Source of the DNA: Spirochaetia bacterium UBA5368 | GTDB lineage: Bacteria > Spirochaetota > UBA4802 > UBA5368 | Assembly (NCBI GenBank): GCA_002407865.1 | Contig: DHPI01000048.1 | Span: 17,805-26,501, forward strand | Reading direction: 5' to 3' | Length of the DNA stretch: 8,697 nt | Part shown: positions 1 through 5,172 of the stretch, one piece after another | Position numbering within the stretch: position 1 is the stretch's first letter | Layout: every line of letters starts with the position of its first letter | Translations under genes and position numbers: made by a program | Notes under the pieces: model-generated | The model's input: only the letters and a program-made list of their open reading frames with translations | Told to the model about the DNA's origin: nothing | The model's database searches: none

Positions 1-86
1 GGAGAGATGCCAGAGCGGTTGAATGGGGCGGTCTCGAAAACCGTTGAGGGGTTTCCCCTCCGAGGGTTCGAATCCCTCTCTCTCCG
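1..86 (+). tRNA. tRNA-Ser (anticodon CGA)
   Basis: This is a complete class II tRNA. The acceptor stem pairs GGAGAGA (1-7) with TCTCTCC (79-85), with G86 as the discriminator base typical of serine tRNAs. The anticodon stem is 28-32/40-44 with loop CTCGAAA (33-39), giving anticodon CGA at 35-37, which reads UCG. A long variable arm pairs GAGGGG (46-51) with CCCCTC (55-60). The T arm is 62-66/74-78 around TTCGAAT. CCA is not encoded. The gene begins at the first base of the window, so its promoter lies outside. Confidence 0.97.
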
Positions 87-102
87 ATACTGCCGGATAA
101 GG

Positions 103-153
103 CCGGGGAAGGGATGTAATTTGCGCAAATTGCGCGGCGTCCCCGGTTTGTTG
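103..153 (+). terminator. Probable terminator hairpin after the first tRNA-Ser
   Basis: CCGGGGA (103-109) pairs perfectly with TCCCCGG (140-146), followed by the T-rich stretch TTTGTTGG. The 30-base loop contains a perfect 14-bp palindrome (118-131), which could form an inner hairpin stacked in the outer one. The long loop and the interrupted T-tract make it weaker than a canonical intrinsic terminator. It could instead be a tRNA 3' processing or spacer structure. Confidence 0.5.
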
Positions 154-154
154 G

Positions 155-183
155 TTGACATATTTTTCCGGCGGTTTTATTAA
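155..183 (+). promoter_or_regulatory. Promoter of the second tRNA-Ser
   Basis: A perfect -35 box TTGACA (155-160) is followed by a 17-base spacer and TATTAA (178-183), four of six matches to the -10 consensus. Transcription would start near 190, about 30 bases before the mature tRNA 5' end, a normal tRNA leader. The position between two tRNA genes and after the hairpin supports separate transcription of the second tRNA, perhaps continuing into dnaX. Confidence 0.6.
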
Positions 184-219
184 AAAGACCGGGGGCTGAA
201 GCCGGGCAATGTCGTTTCT

Positions 220-304
220 GGAGAAGTGTCTGAGTGGCCGAAGGAGCACGGTTGGAAACCGTGTGTAGCGTAAGCTACCGAGGGTTCGAATCCCTCCTTC
301 TCCG
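220..304 (+). tRNA. tRNA-Ser (anticodon GGA)
   Basis: This is a complete class II tRNA. The acceptor stem pairs GGAGAAG (220-226) with CTTCTCC (297-303), and the discriminator is G304. The anticodon stem is 247-251/259-263 with loop TTGGAAA (252-258), giving anticodon GGA at 254-256, which reads UCC and UCU. The variable arm pairs GTAGC (265-269) with GCTAC (274-278) around a GTAA loop. The T arm is 280-284/292-296. CCA is not encoded. It is a serine tRNA like its neighbour but has a different variable arm, so this is not a simple recent duplication. Confidence 0.97.
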
Positions 305-313
305 AAGTTGTTC

Positions 314-329
314 CTCCCGTTGACGGGAG
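314..329 (+). other. Short GC-rich hairpin between tRNA-Ser and dnaX
   Basis: CTCCCG (314-319) pairs perfectly with CGGGAG (324-329) around a TTGA loop. No T-run follows, so it does not look like an efficient intrinsic terminator. It sits 10 bases after the tRNA and 45 before dnaX, so it may mark a processing or partial termination point in a tRNA-dnaX transcript. Confidence 0.4.
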
Positions 330-374
330 CGGCGATCAATTGGTTGCTGCATACCCCATAGTTACTGCATAATC

Positions 375-1649
375 ATGTCATATCAGGTAATAGCGAGAAA
401 ATGGCGTCCGGGCGACTTCGATGCGGTGATCTTTCAGGATCATGTGTCCCGGACCATAAAAAACAGCATTAAAAACGGCAGGATACATCACGCCTATCTG
501 TTTGCCGGGCCCAGGGGCGTCGGCAAAACTACGATGGCGCGGATCCTGGCGAAGGCGCTCAATTGCGTCAATGGTCCGACCGACAGCCCCTGCGGCGTAT
601 GCGAGAATTGCGTTGAGATCCGGGATGGCTCGTCATTCGACGTGATCGAGATCGACGGCGCGTCGAACCGCGGGATTGAAAACATCCGCGAGCTTCGCGA
701 AAATGTGAATTTCGCGCCGTTGAAATCCCGCTACAAGGTCTATATCATCGACGAAGTGCACATGCTTACCAAGGAGGCGTTCAATGCGCTCCTTAAAACG
801 CTGGAGGAGCCGCCTCCGCACGTCGTGTTTGTGTTCGCAACGACGGAGATCCACCAGGTTCCGGAAACGATTCTTTCACGATGCCAGAAATATTTTTTCA
901 AGAAAATAGCCATTGACGCGATTGCGCGCCATCTTGGCTATATCGCGCAAAAGGAAGGCTTTACCGTCGACGAGAAGGCGCTCTATTCGGTGGCGCGCGC
1001 CGCCGACGGATCAATGCGCGATGCCCAGTCGCTGCTCGACCAGGTGCTCTCGTTTGCCGAAGGCGAGATTGGCGAGGAAGACGCGCTTGCGATACTCGGC
1101 GTGGTGCCGATCGAGAGCTATATGAAAATCCTTACGGACATTGCGGGCGGCGATCGCAAAGGTGTGCTTATCGAAGTTGACCGCGTTGTGACACTCGGCG
1201 TCGATATCCCCCGCTACGCGGCGGGCCTCATCGACGTGCTTCGGGCCGTGCGGCTGATAAAAAACGGCATTTCGGTGCAGGAATTGCTCGGATTTTCGCC
1301 GGAAGAAAATGGGCAGTTGCGGAACGTCGCGGAAATGTATTCCGATGAGGATATCGGCGCGCTCTTCGCAACAGGGAAGGAGCTTCTCGTCAGCCTCCGC
1401 TTTGCCGCCAACGAGCGCATTTACCTCGAGATGGCGCTGCTCGACATGGCGGCCGCGGCGCAGGCGCCGTCGCTATCTGCCTTGCTCCGCAAAATCGAGG
1501 AGCTGTCGGAAGGCGGTGCGGGCGCCGTCGAAAAAAAAAACCGCAAGCCCCATAACGTAATAACACCGCCGCACGATGCGGACACCGCGGCCGAACGGCC
1601 AGCGGACGCGACGGCCAACGAACGTCAATCCGCTGTCTCAGACGATTAA
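375..1649 (+). CDS. dnaX: DNA polymerase III subunit gamma/tau (clamp-loader ATPase), ending at an in-frame TAA
   Basis: DnaX is the motor subunit of the clamp loader that places the sliding clamp on primed DNA; tau also joins the polymerase cores. The N-terminus MSYQVIARKWRP is nearly identical to the family, which fixes the start although no Shine-Dalgarno sequence precedes it. Visible are Walker A GPRGVGKT (residues 45-52), zinc-binding Cys64, 73, 76 and 79, Walker B with DE at 126-127, sensor ATTE (155-158) and the LSRC arginine finger (Arg169). Domain III follows to about residue 385, then a charged Ala/Asp/Pro linker. The frame stops at TAA (1647-1649) after 424 residues, a gamma-like length. 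It contains an A10 run (1531-1540). The frame reopens at once with the tau domain, annotated separately. Identity is certain; whether the stop is real or bypassed is not. Confidence 0.95.
   Translation: MSYQVIARKWRPGDFDAVIFQDHVSRTIKNSIKNGRIHHAYLFAGPRGVGKTTMARILAKALNCVNGPTDSPCGVCENCVEIRDGSSFDVIEIDGASNRGIENIRELRENVNFAPLKSRYKVYIIDEVHMLTKEAFNALLKTLEEPPPHVVFVFATTEIHQVPETILSRCQKYFFKKIAIDAIARHLGYIAQKEGFTVDEKALYSVARAADGSMRDAQSLLDQVLSFAEGEIGEEDALAILGVVPIESYMKILTDIAGGDRKGVLIEVDRVVTLGVDIPRYAAGLIDVLRAVRLIKNGISVQELLGFSPEENGQLRNVAEMYSDEDIGALFATGKELLVSLRFAANERIYLEMALLDMAAAAQAPSLSALLRKIEELSEGGAGAVEKKNRKPHNVITPPHDADTAAERPADATANERQSAVSDD
1531..1540 (+). promoter_or_regulatory. A10 slippage site inside dnaX
   Basis: Ten consecutive A follow GTCG, within codons for Val-Glu-Lys-Lys-Asn. 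Long A-runs at this place in dnaX cause transcriptional slippage in Thermus, and A-rich heptamers cause ribosomal frameshifting in E. coli. Adding one A leads to TAA at 1553-1555, and losing one leads to TAA at 1558-1560, with a second TAA at 1561-1563. Either slip would therefore give a product of roughly 390 residues with all ATPase domains but no tau tail. Slippage here is inferred, not shown. Confidence 0.6.
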
Positions 1650-2060
1650 ATAAAGCGGAACTGGGATGAGTTTATCGCACAACTGCGGACAACCGGGGCA
1701 TTTCTCCATGCAAAGCTTGCGCACGCCCGCGTGGATGTGCGTGGCGGCCGGCTGAGCATTAATTATCCTGCCGGTCAGGATACATCCTATTACAGTAGAA
1801 TACTTGACAGGAACGATATAACTTTCATAAAGGATGCGCTGAAAAAGCGAATGGGGCAGGATATCGATGTCTCCATCGGACGGTATGATCCCGTAGAGCA
1901 GGCGGAACTGTCGGTTCCCGGAGAGGACCAGTCAGCCCCCCCGCCGGAAGCGGTGATGTTGAAGAATCCGGAAGTGGAAGAGATGGAAATCGTCAATCCT
2001 GTCGTTGAAAAGGTAAAAGATCTTTTTCAGGGTAAAATAATCAATAAAGGAGACGAATGA
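1650..2060 (+). CDS. dnaX: Tau-specific C-terminal region of DnaX, in frame after the TAA
   Basis: The dnaX frame continues with no gap after the TAA at 1647-1649, beginning IKRNWDEFIAQLR and ending at TGA 2058-2060 after 136 codons. The Trp-containing helical start, the segment GGRLSINYP and the later KDALKKRMGQDIDVSIG resemble the small C-terminal domain of gamma/tau proteins that contacts the polymerase alpha subunit. This assignment is from memory of the family pattern. No good independent start exists: the first candidate is GTG at 1731, without a Shine-Dalgarno and well inside the domain. It therefore looks like the severed or read-through tail of tau (about 560 residues in all), not a separate gene. 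Its end overlaps the ybaB start. Alternatives are a nonsense mutation, a sequencing error, or genuine stop readthrough. Confidence 0.7.
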   Translation: MKRNWDEFIAQLRTTGAFLHAKLAHARVDVRGGRLSINYPAGQDTSYYSRILDRNDITFIKDALKKRMGQDIDVSIGRYDPVEQAELSVPGEDQSAPPPEAVMLKNPEVEEMEIVNPVVEKVKDLFQGKIINKGDE

Positions 2061-2383
2061 TGCTTAAGGGATTGGGTGATGTCGGACAGATGATGAAGCT
2101 CCAGAAGGAATTTAAAAATATTCAAAAGAAGTTACAGAAAGCCGAAATGGAGGGCGAAAGCACCGACGGTACGGTGAAGGCGAAGGTGAACGGCGAGTAT
2201 AAGGTTGTGGACATCCAGATCGATGAAAACACGCTGAAAACCGTCGATAAAAGAAAGCTTGAAAAGATGATAATATTCGCGGTGAACGACGCTGTCGATA
2301 AAACCAAGGATTTTGCCGCACAGGAAATGACAAAGCTTACCGGCGGGCTGAACATCCCCGGGATCAACAATTTTTTGAAGTAG
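2057..2383 (+). CDS. ybaB: YbaB/EbfC-family nucleoid-associated protein
   Basis: This small DNA-binding protein is encoded between dnaX and recR, as in many bacteria. Family members form dimers that bind DNA and influence nucleoid structure and gene expression. At 108 residues it matches the usual length. The helical N-terminal part (Leu-Gly-Asp-Val-Gly-Gln-Met-Met-Lys-Leu-Gln onward) is followed by GTVKAKVNGEYKVVDIQID, the family's central strand region, and a C-terminal helix with the TGGLNIPG motif. The upstream GGAG (2049-2052) lies 4 bases from ATG 2057 but 7 from ATG 2060, so the second Met (107 residues) may be the true start. ATG 2057 overlaps the TGA ending the tau tail, which suggests translational coupling to dnaX. 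Confidence 0.93.
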   Translation: MMLKGLGDVGQMMKLQKEFKNIQKKLQKAEMEGESTDGTVKAKVNGEYKVVDIQIDENTLKTVDKRKLEKMIIFAVNDAVDKTKDFAAQEMTKLTGGLNIPGINNFLK

Positions 2384-2392
2384 GGGACCTCC

Positions 2393-2989
2393 ATGAATAT
2401 CCCCGGTTATCTTGAAGCGCTTATCAGGGAGCTGTCCCGGCTGCCGGGGATTGGCCCGAAGAGCGCCTCAAGGCTGGCGTTTCATATCCTGAAAATGAAT
2501 ATTGACGACGTGCGGCGTCTCTCCGGCGCGATCATCGATACGAAGACGCATGTTACTACGTGCCCTGTGTGCGGCGGAATTGCCGAGGGCGGCAATTGCG
2601 CAATTTGCGTTGATGCGGCCCGGGAGAGGGGGGTTCTCTGTGTCGTCGAGAATGCGAAGGATGTGTTGACGATAGAAAAAACCGGAGAATATCGGGGTCT
2701 GTATCACGTACTGACGGGCGTTATATCTCCTCTTGACGGCATCGGGCCCGAAGACCTCAATATCAAACCGCTGGTTCAGCGTTGCGCCGGCGGTGCGGTG
2801 AAAGAGATCATCATCGCCACAAATCCTACAATTGAAGGCGACGCAACGGGCCTGTATCTGGCGAAACTGCTGAAACCGCTCGGCGTGCGGGTAATGCGCA
2901 TCGCGCACGGCCTGCCGGTCGGATCGGACCTCGAATTCGCGGACAGCGTTACCATTGCGAAGTCGATAACGGGAAGGGTGGAGCTGTAG
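2393..2989 (+). CDS. recR: Recombination mediator protein RecR
   Basis: RecR acts with RecO, and with RecF in gap repair, to load RecA on SSB-coated single-stranded DNA. At 198 residues it has the standard length. In order it shows a helix-hairpin-helix with LPGIGPKSASRLAFHIL (17-33), a zinc finger with Cys57, 60, 69 and 72, and a Toprim domain from about residue 80 with VVEN (84-87), SPLDGIGP (112-119), ATNPTIEGDAT (142-152) and the closing RIAHGLPVG. The Shine-Dalgarno AGGGGA (2382-2387) overlaps the ybaB stop and lies 5 bases before the ATG, so the gene is in one operon with dnaX and ybaB. Only 25 bases separate its TAG from the convergent der stop, and no terminator hairpin is evident there. 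Confidence 0.97.
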   Translation: MNIPGYLEALIRELSRLPGIGPKSASRLAFHILKMNIDDVRRLSGAIIDTKTHVTTCPVCGGIAEGGNCAICVDAARERGVLCVVENAKDVLTIEKTGEYRGLYHVLTGVISPLDGIGPEDLNIKPLVQRCAGGAVKEIIIATNPTIEGDATGLYLAKLLKPLGVRVMRIAHGLPVGSDLEFADSVTIAKSITGRVEL

Positions 2990-3014
2990 ATACGCCAATT
3001 TTTGTCGATAGCGG

Positions 3015-4334
3015 TTATGAGCTCTTCTTTTTTCCCTCGATCGCGAGGTTCAGCGGTATTCCTTCCATGTCGAGGCGTTTCTGCAAAATTTTTTCGATTG
3101 CACGAACGATTTCTTTTCGAAACAGCTCAGCATTGTTGACGAAAAGCTTGAATTGCGGAGGGCGCGTTTCGGTCTGTGTTGCGTAATAAATCTTCAACCT
3201 GGCGCCGAGCATCGGTACGTTCGAACGCGCCTGTATATCCTCGATTATCTTATTCAGCTTCGATGTTTCGATGCGACGCGTCGATTTTTCGTACAGCTCA
3301 AGCGCCATCGTCACGAGGCGGTGGATTCTGAGTTTTTCACGCGCGGAAATGGATATGATAGGGAAGTCCTGCGCGCGGTAAAACTGGAAAATCAGTCTGT
3401 CGGTAAACTCGCGGAAGGTGTTGGTGCTTTTCTCAATCGCGTCCCATTTGTTGATCGCGATTATCATCGGCTTTTTCGCCCCGATTATCTCGTCGGCGAT
3501 TTTTTTATCCGTTTCGGTAAGCCCCTGCGTCGCATCGATGAGGTTGATTACCACATCGCATCGCCGTATCGATTCAAGGCTGCGCGTCAGCGAATAATAA
3601 TCGATGTTGTCCGTTATGCGGCTTTTTCTGTGGATGCCTGCCGTATCGATCACGGTGATTCTTTTTTCGTGAAAGATGAAATCCTCGTCGACTGAATCGC
3701 GCGTCGTTCCCGGAATATCGGACACGATTGACCGCGTATATCCTATGAGCGAGTTAAGAAGCGTCGATTTGCCCGAGTTCGGCCGCCCGACGATTGATAT
3801 TTTCATATATGCTTCGCCGGCAGGTTGTCGTTTGGCTGGCAGCATATGTACGATGGTGTCGAGCAAAAGCGGAAGGTTCACCTTTTTCAACGCCGAGATG
3901 GGCAGAATCTCGGCAAATCCCATTTGGTAGAAGTTGTCGAGGTTGTGAAACTCCTCCGCGTGGTCCATTTTGTTGACGGCGACGATTACCGGGATTGACA
4001 GTTTGCGGACGATGCCGGCGAGATCGTAATCAAAACCCGCGGGTGCCGGGTTTTCCATGAGAAGTATAATTACGGATGACTTCTCGAGAAAGGCCCTGGC
4101 GTTTTCAAGAATTGCCGCTGAAAGCGCGGATGAATCGGCAAGGTCGAGCCCGGGCGTGTCCGACAAAATGAAAGAAGCGTCGTTGTGGTTCACGGTGAAC
4201 GAGATGATGTCGCGCGTAAGCCCCGGTGTGGCGTCGACAATCGCTTTTTTCTGGCGTATCAACGCGTTGAAAAGGGTTGATTTGCCGACATTCTGCCGGC
4301 CGATGATGCTGACAACAGGTATTTTTTTTGCCAT
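3015..4334 (-). CDS. der: Ribosome biogenesis GTPase Der (EngA)
   Basis: Der is an essential double GTPase that assists late 50S subunit assembly. Counted from ATG 4334 it has 439 residues. The first G domain has GRQNVGKS (12-19), PGLTRD, DTPG (59-62) and NKMD (121-124). The second has GRPNSGKS (183-190), PGTTRD (208-213), DTAG (230-233) and NKWD (295-298). A C-terminal KH-like domain (about 350-435) contains the family stretch RPPQFKLFVN. The frame extends to an ATG at 4364, but MAKKIPVVSIIGRQN fits the family, GGAA lies about 7 bases before ATG 4334, and the likely -10 box overlaps the upstream ATG. Gln14 replaces the usual Pro in the first P-loop, which is minor. It is convergent with recR. 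Confidence 0.97.
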   Translation of the reverse strand: MAKKIPVVSIIGRQNVGKSTLFNALIRQKKAIVDATPGLTRDIISFTVNHNDASFILSDTPGLDLADSSALSAAILENARAFLEKSSVIILLMENPAPAGFDYDLAGIVRKLSIPVIVAVNKMDHAEEFHNLDNFYQMGFAEILPISALKKVNLPLLLDTIVHMLPAKRQPAGEAYMKISIVGRPNSGKSTLLNSLIGYTRSIVSDIPGTTRDSVDEDFIFHEKRITVIDTAGIHRKSRITDNIDYYSLTRSLESIRRCDVVINLIDATQGLTETDKKIADEIIGAKKPMIIAINKWDAIEKSTNTFREFTDRLIFQFYRAQDFPIISISAREKLRIHRLVTMALELYEKSTRRIETSKLNKIIEDIQARSNVPMLGARLKIYYATQTETRPPQFKLFVNNAELFRKEIVRAIEKILQKRLDMEGIPLNLAIEGKKKSS

Positions 4335-4364
4335 ATAGTTCCGTTTGTATTCGATTACGCACAA

Positions 4365-4391
4365 AGTATATCTTACTGGTGATAATTCACC
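4365..4391 (-). promoter_or_regulatory. Putative der promoter with overlapping inverted repeat
   Basis: On the minus strand TATACT (4370-4365) matches five of six bases of the -10 consensus and would start transcription near 4358, about 24 bases before the der ATG. No good -35 box is present 16-18 bases upstream. Instead the spacer holds the inverted repeat GGTGA-ATTA-TCACC (4391-4378). A weak -35 with an inverted repeat in the spacer suits an activator- or repressor-controlled promoter, though the regulator is unknown. Confidence 0.45.
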
Positions 4392-4522
4392 CCGCCGCTA
4401 ATATGGCAACAAATAAATTTGTCGCATGATGCGCTGCTTACTGGTAGCAGAAAGAAATTATCCGTGTGCACCGCGCCATGAATACGTATGCGCTTTCGTT
4501 GCGACGCGCTCATGAAAAAACG

Positions 4523-4544
4523 CTGCAAAAAATATTTTCTGCAG
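4523..4544. repeat. 22-bp near-perfect palindrome
   Basis: The sequence runs from CTGCA (4523-4527) to TGCAG (4540-4544) with AAAATATTTT at its centre (4529-4538). Ten of eleven base pairs match; the exception is A4528 opposite C4539. It could be a protein-binding site or an extruded hairpin upstream of the H1-like gene. Confidence 0.6.
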
Positions 4545-4549
4545 TTGCA

Positions 4550-4561
4550 TCAATTAATTGA
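4550..4561. promoter_or_regulatory. Palindrome TCAATTAATTGA, upstream copy
   Basis: This is a perfect 12-bp palindrome, identical to the copy at 4676-4687, with starts 126 bp apart (close to twelve helical turns). An 11-bp variant, TCAATTATTGA, lies between them at 4585-4595, and a partial match AATTAATTG at 4626-4634. The pattern suggests operator sites for a dimeric regulator, though AT-rich DNA yields such palindromes by chance more often. Confidence 0.45.
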
Positions 4562-4615
4562 CGATACATAAAACGAAAAATATTTCAATTATTGATTTAA
4601 AAAAACATTTTTTTG

Positions 4616-4643
4616 TTGAAAAAAAAATTAATTGTTTTAAATT
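4616..4643 (+). promoter_or_regulatory. Weak candidate promoter of the H1-like gene
   Basis: TTGAAA (4616-4621) is followed after 16 bases by TAAATT (4638-4643), which match five and four of six consensus bases. It lies just downstream of the A/T tracts, and the second palindrome copy (4675-4688) would fall about 25 bases after the predicted start, a repressor-like position. AT-rich sequence makes spurious matches likely. Confidence 0.35.
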
Positions 4644-4674
4644 CAATGCGGTGCGTAGCGTTTCACAGGGGGCT

Positions 4675-4688
4675 GTCAATTAATTGAC
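4675..4688. promoter_or_regulatory. Palindrome GTCAATTAATTGAC, downstream copy
   Basis: This perfect 14-bp palindrome contains the same 12-bp core as the copy at 4550-4561. It lies 67 bases before the H1-like start codon and contains part of a TTGACA (4684-4689), but no fitting -10 box follows that hexamer. It is best read as a candidate operator. Confidence 0.45.
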
Positions 4689-4738
4689 AATTGAGGAATG
4701 CCGCGCCGGGGCTTACGACAAGCCGAAAAAATTAAATG

Positions 4739-4748
4739 TAAGGTGGTG
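4739..4748 (+). promoter_or_regulatory. Strong ribosome binding site that fixes the H1-like start
   Basis: TAAGGTGGTG differs by one base from the ideal TAAGGAGGTG and ends 6 bases before ATG 4755. The upstream in-frame ATG at 4698 has GAGGA almost touching it, too close to work. This favours ATG 4755 and a strongly expressed protein. Confidence 0.75.
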
Positions 4749-4754
4749 CACTAC

Positions 4755-5000
4755 ATGAAGGGTAAATCTTTGAAGCAGTTGCAGAGCGAGCAGACGAGAA
4801 GTTTGGCGAAAGCTAAGAAGCTTACTGACGACTTAAAGAAAGAAAAAGCAGCTCTTGTTCAACTGAAAAAGGATATTGCTGAAGCGAAAAAGGCTGAAGC
4901 AGCAGCGAAAAAAGCCGCAGCAGCAGCAAAAAAAGCCACAGCAACAGCGAAAAAAGCCAAGAAACCCGCCGCCAAGAAAACAGTTAAAAAAGTTAAATAA
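4755..5000 (+). CDS. Lys/Ala-rich histone H1-like DNA-binding protein
   Basis: This 81-residue protein is very basic and low in complexity. Residues 1-45 (Leu-Lys-Gln-Leu-Gln-Ser-Glu-Gln, then KKLTDDLKKEKAALVQLKKD) look like a charged, possibly coiled-coil helix. Residues 46-81 are alternating KKA, AAAKK and KKPAAKK repeats like the tail of eukaryotic histone H1 and of bacterial H1-like proteins such as chlamydial Hc1 and Bordetella BpH1. By analogy it should bind DNA without sequence specificity and compact the nucleoid. The reading frame could be extended to ATG 4698 (100 residues), but the strong Shine-Dalgarno at 4739-4748 favours the shorter form. The gene stands alone, with its own control region upstream and a terminator downstream. 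Such sequences give weak homology, so a ribosomal or RNA-binding accessory role remains possible. Confidence 0.8.
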   Translation: MKGKSLKQLQSEQTRSLAKAKKLTDDLKKEKAALVQLKKDIAEAKKAEAAAKKAAAAAKKATATAKKAKKPAAKKTVKKVK

Positions 5001-5029
5001 CAGAAATATTATTATCGCACTACTTCAGG

Positions 5030-5059
5030 AGGGGAGCATATACTCCCCTTATTGTTTTT
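5030..5059 (+). terminator. Intrinsic terminator of the H1-like gene
   Basis: AGGGGAG (5030-5036) pairs perfectly with CTCCCCT (5043-5049) around a CATATA loop and is followed by TATTGTTTTT. It starts 30 bases after the stop codon and is a textbook Rho-independent terminator, so the gene is monocistronic. Confidence 0.9.
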
Positions 5060-5076
5060 GCAGGCGTGAAAATGAT

Positions 5077-5105
5077 TTGAAAATTTCCGCGGTGCGTCGT
5101 ATTAA
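5077..5105 (+). promoter_or_regulatory. Candidate promoter of the PilZ-like gene
   Basis: TTGAAA (5077-5082), a 17-base spacer and TATTAA (5100-5105) form a good sigma-70-type promoter, with the same -10 hexamer as the tRNA promoter at 178-183. Transcription would begin near 5112. The -10 is part of an inverted repeat, TATTAAT-A-ATTAATA (5100-5114), which may be a binding site or just AT-rich sequence. Confidence 0.55.
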
Positions 5106-5172
5106 TAATTAATATATGAAGAATTTTTCAGATATTCACGATAGTAATAAGTGAGGCGGTTGCGTCGCGATT

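Larger units (their letters stand above)
4335..4754. other. AT-rich intergenic region without a convincing gene
   Basis: This 420-base stretch separates the divergent der and H1-like genes. It holds the der promoter, a 22-bp near-palindrome (4523-4544), clustered A/T tracts (4515-4520, 4527-4532, 4599-4605, 4608-4614, 4619-4627), and exact 12-bp palindromes at 4550-4561 and 4676-4687. Short frames starting at 4478 (27 codons) and 4512 (19 codons) lack ribosome binding sites. Its AT content between 4540 and 4650 is far above that of the genes, as expected for a bent or silenced control region. Confidence 0.7.

Noticed and set aside
87..219. Possible SRP (4.5S) RNA gene between the tRNAs, expected from Bacillus synteny
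   Set aside because: The conserved SRP RNA core is absent, and the hairpin and tRNA promoter already explain most of the spacer.
344..373. TTGCTG, 18-base spacer, CATAAT as a dnaX promoter
   Set aside because: The -10 would end 1 base before the dnaX ATG, so transcription would start inside the required N-terminus.
1585..1605. GC-rich hairpin in dnaX (CCGCGGCC, GAAC loop, GGCC-A-GCGG) as a frameshift stimulator
   Set aside because: It lies 44 bases after the A10 run, beyond the usual few-base distance, and may just reflect GC-rich linker codons.
4478..4561. A 27-codon frame whose stop lies in the upstream palindrome, and a 19-codon frame at 4512
   Set aside because: Neither has a ribosome binding site or recognisable product, and both lie in a low-complexity AT-rich control region.
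4684..4689. Perfect TTGACA as the -35 box of the H1-like gene
   Set aside because: It is partly within the palindrome, and the GC-rich sequence 15-19 bases downstream holds no -10 box.
4755..5000. KAAAKK repeats as a DNA tandem repeat or mobile element
   Set aside because: The repeat is a protein composition effect within one coding frame, with no exact DNA unit or flanking element.
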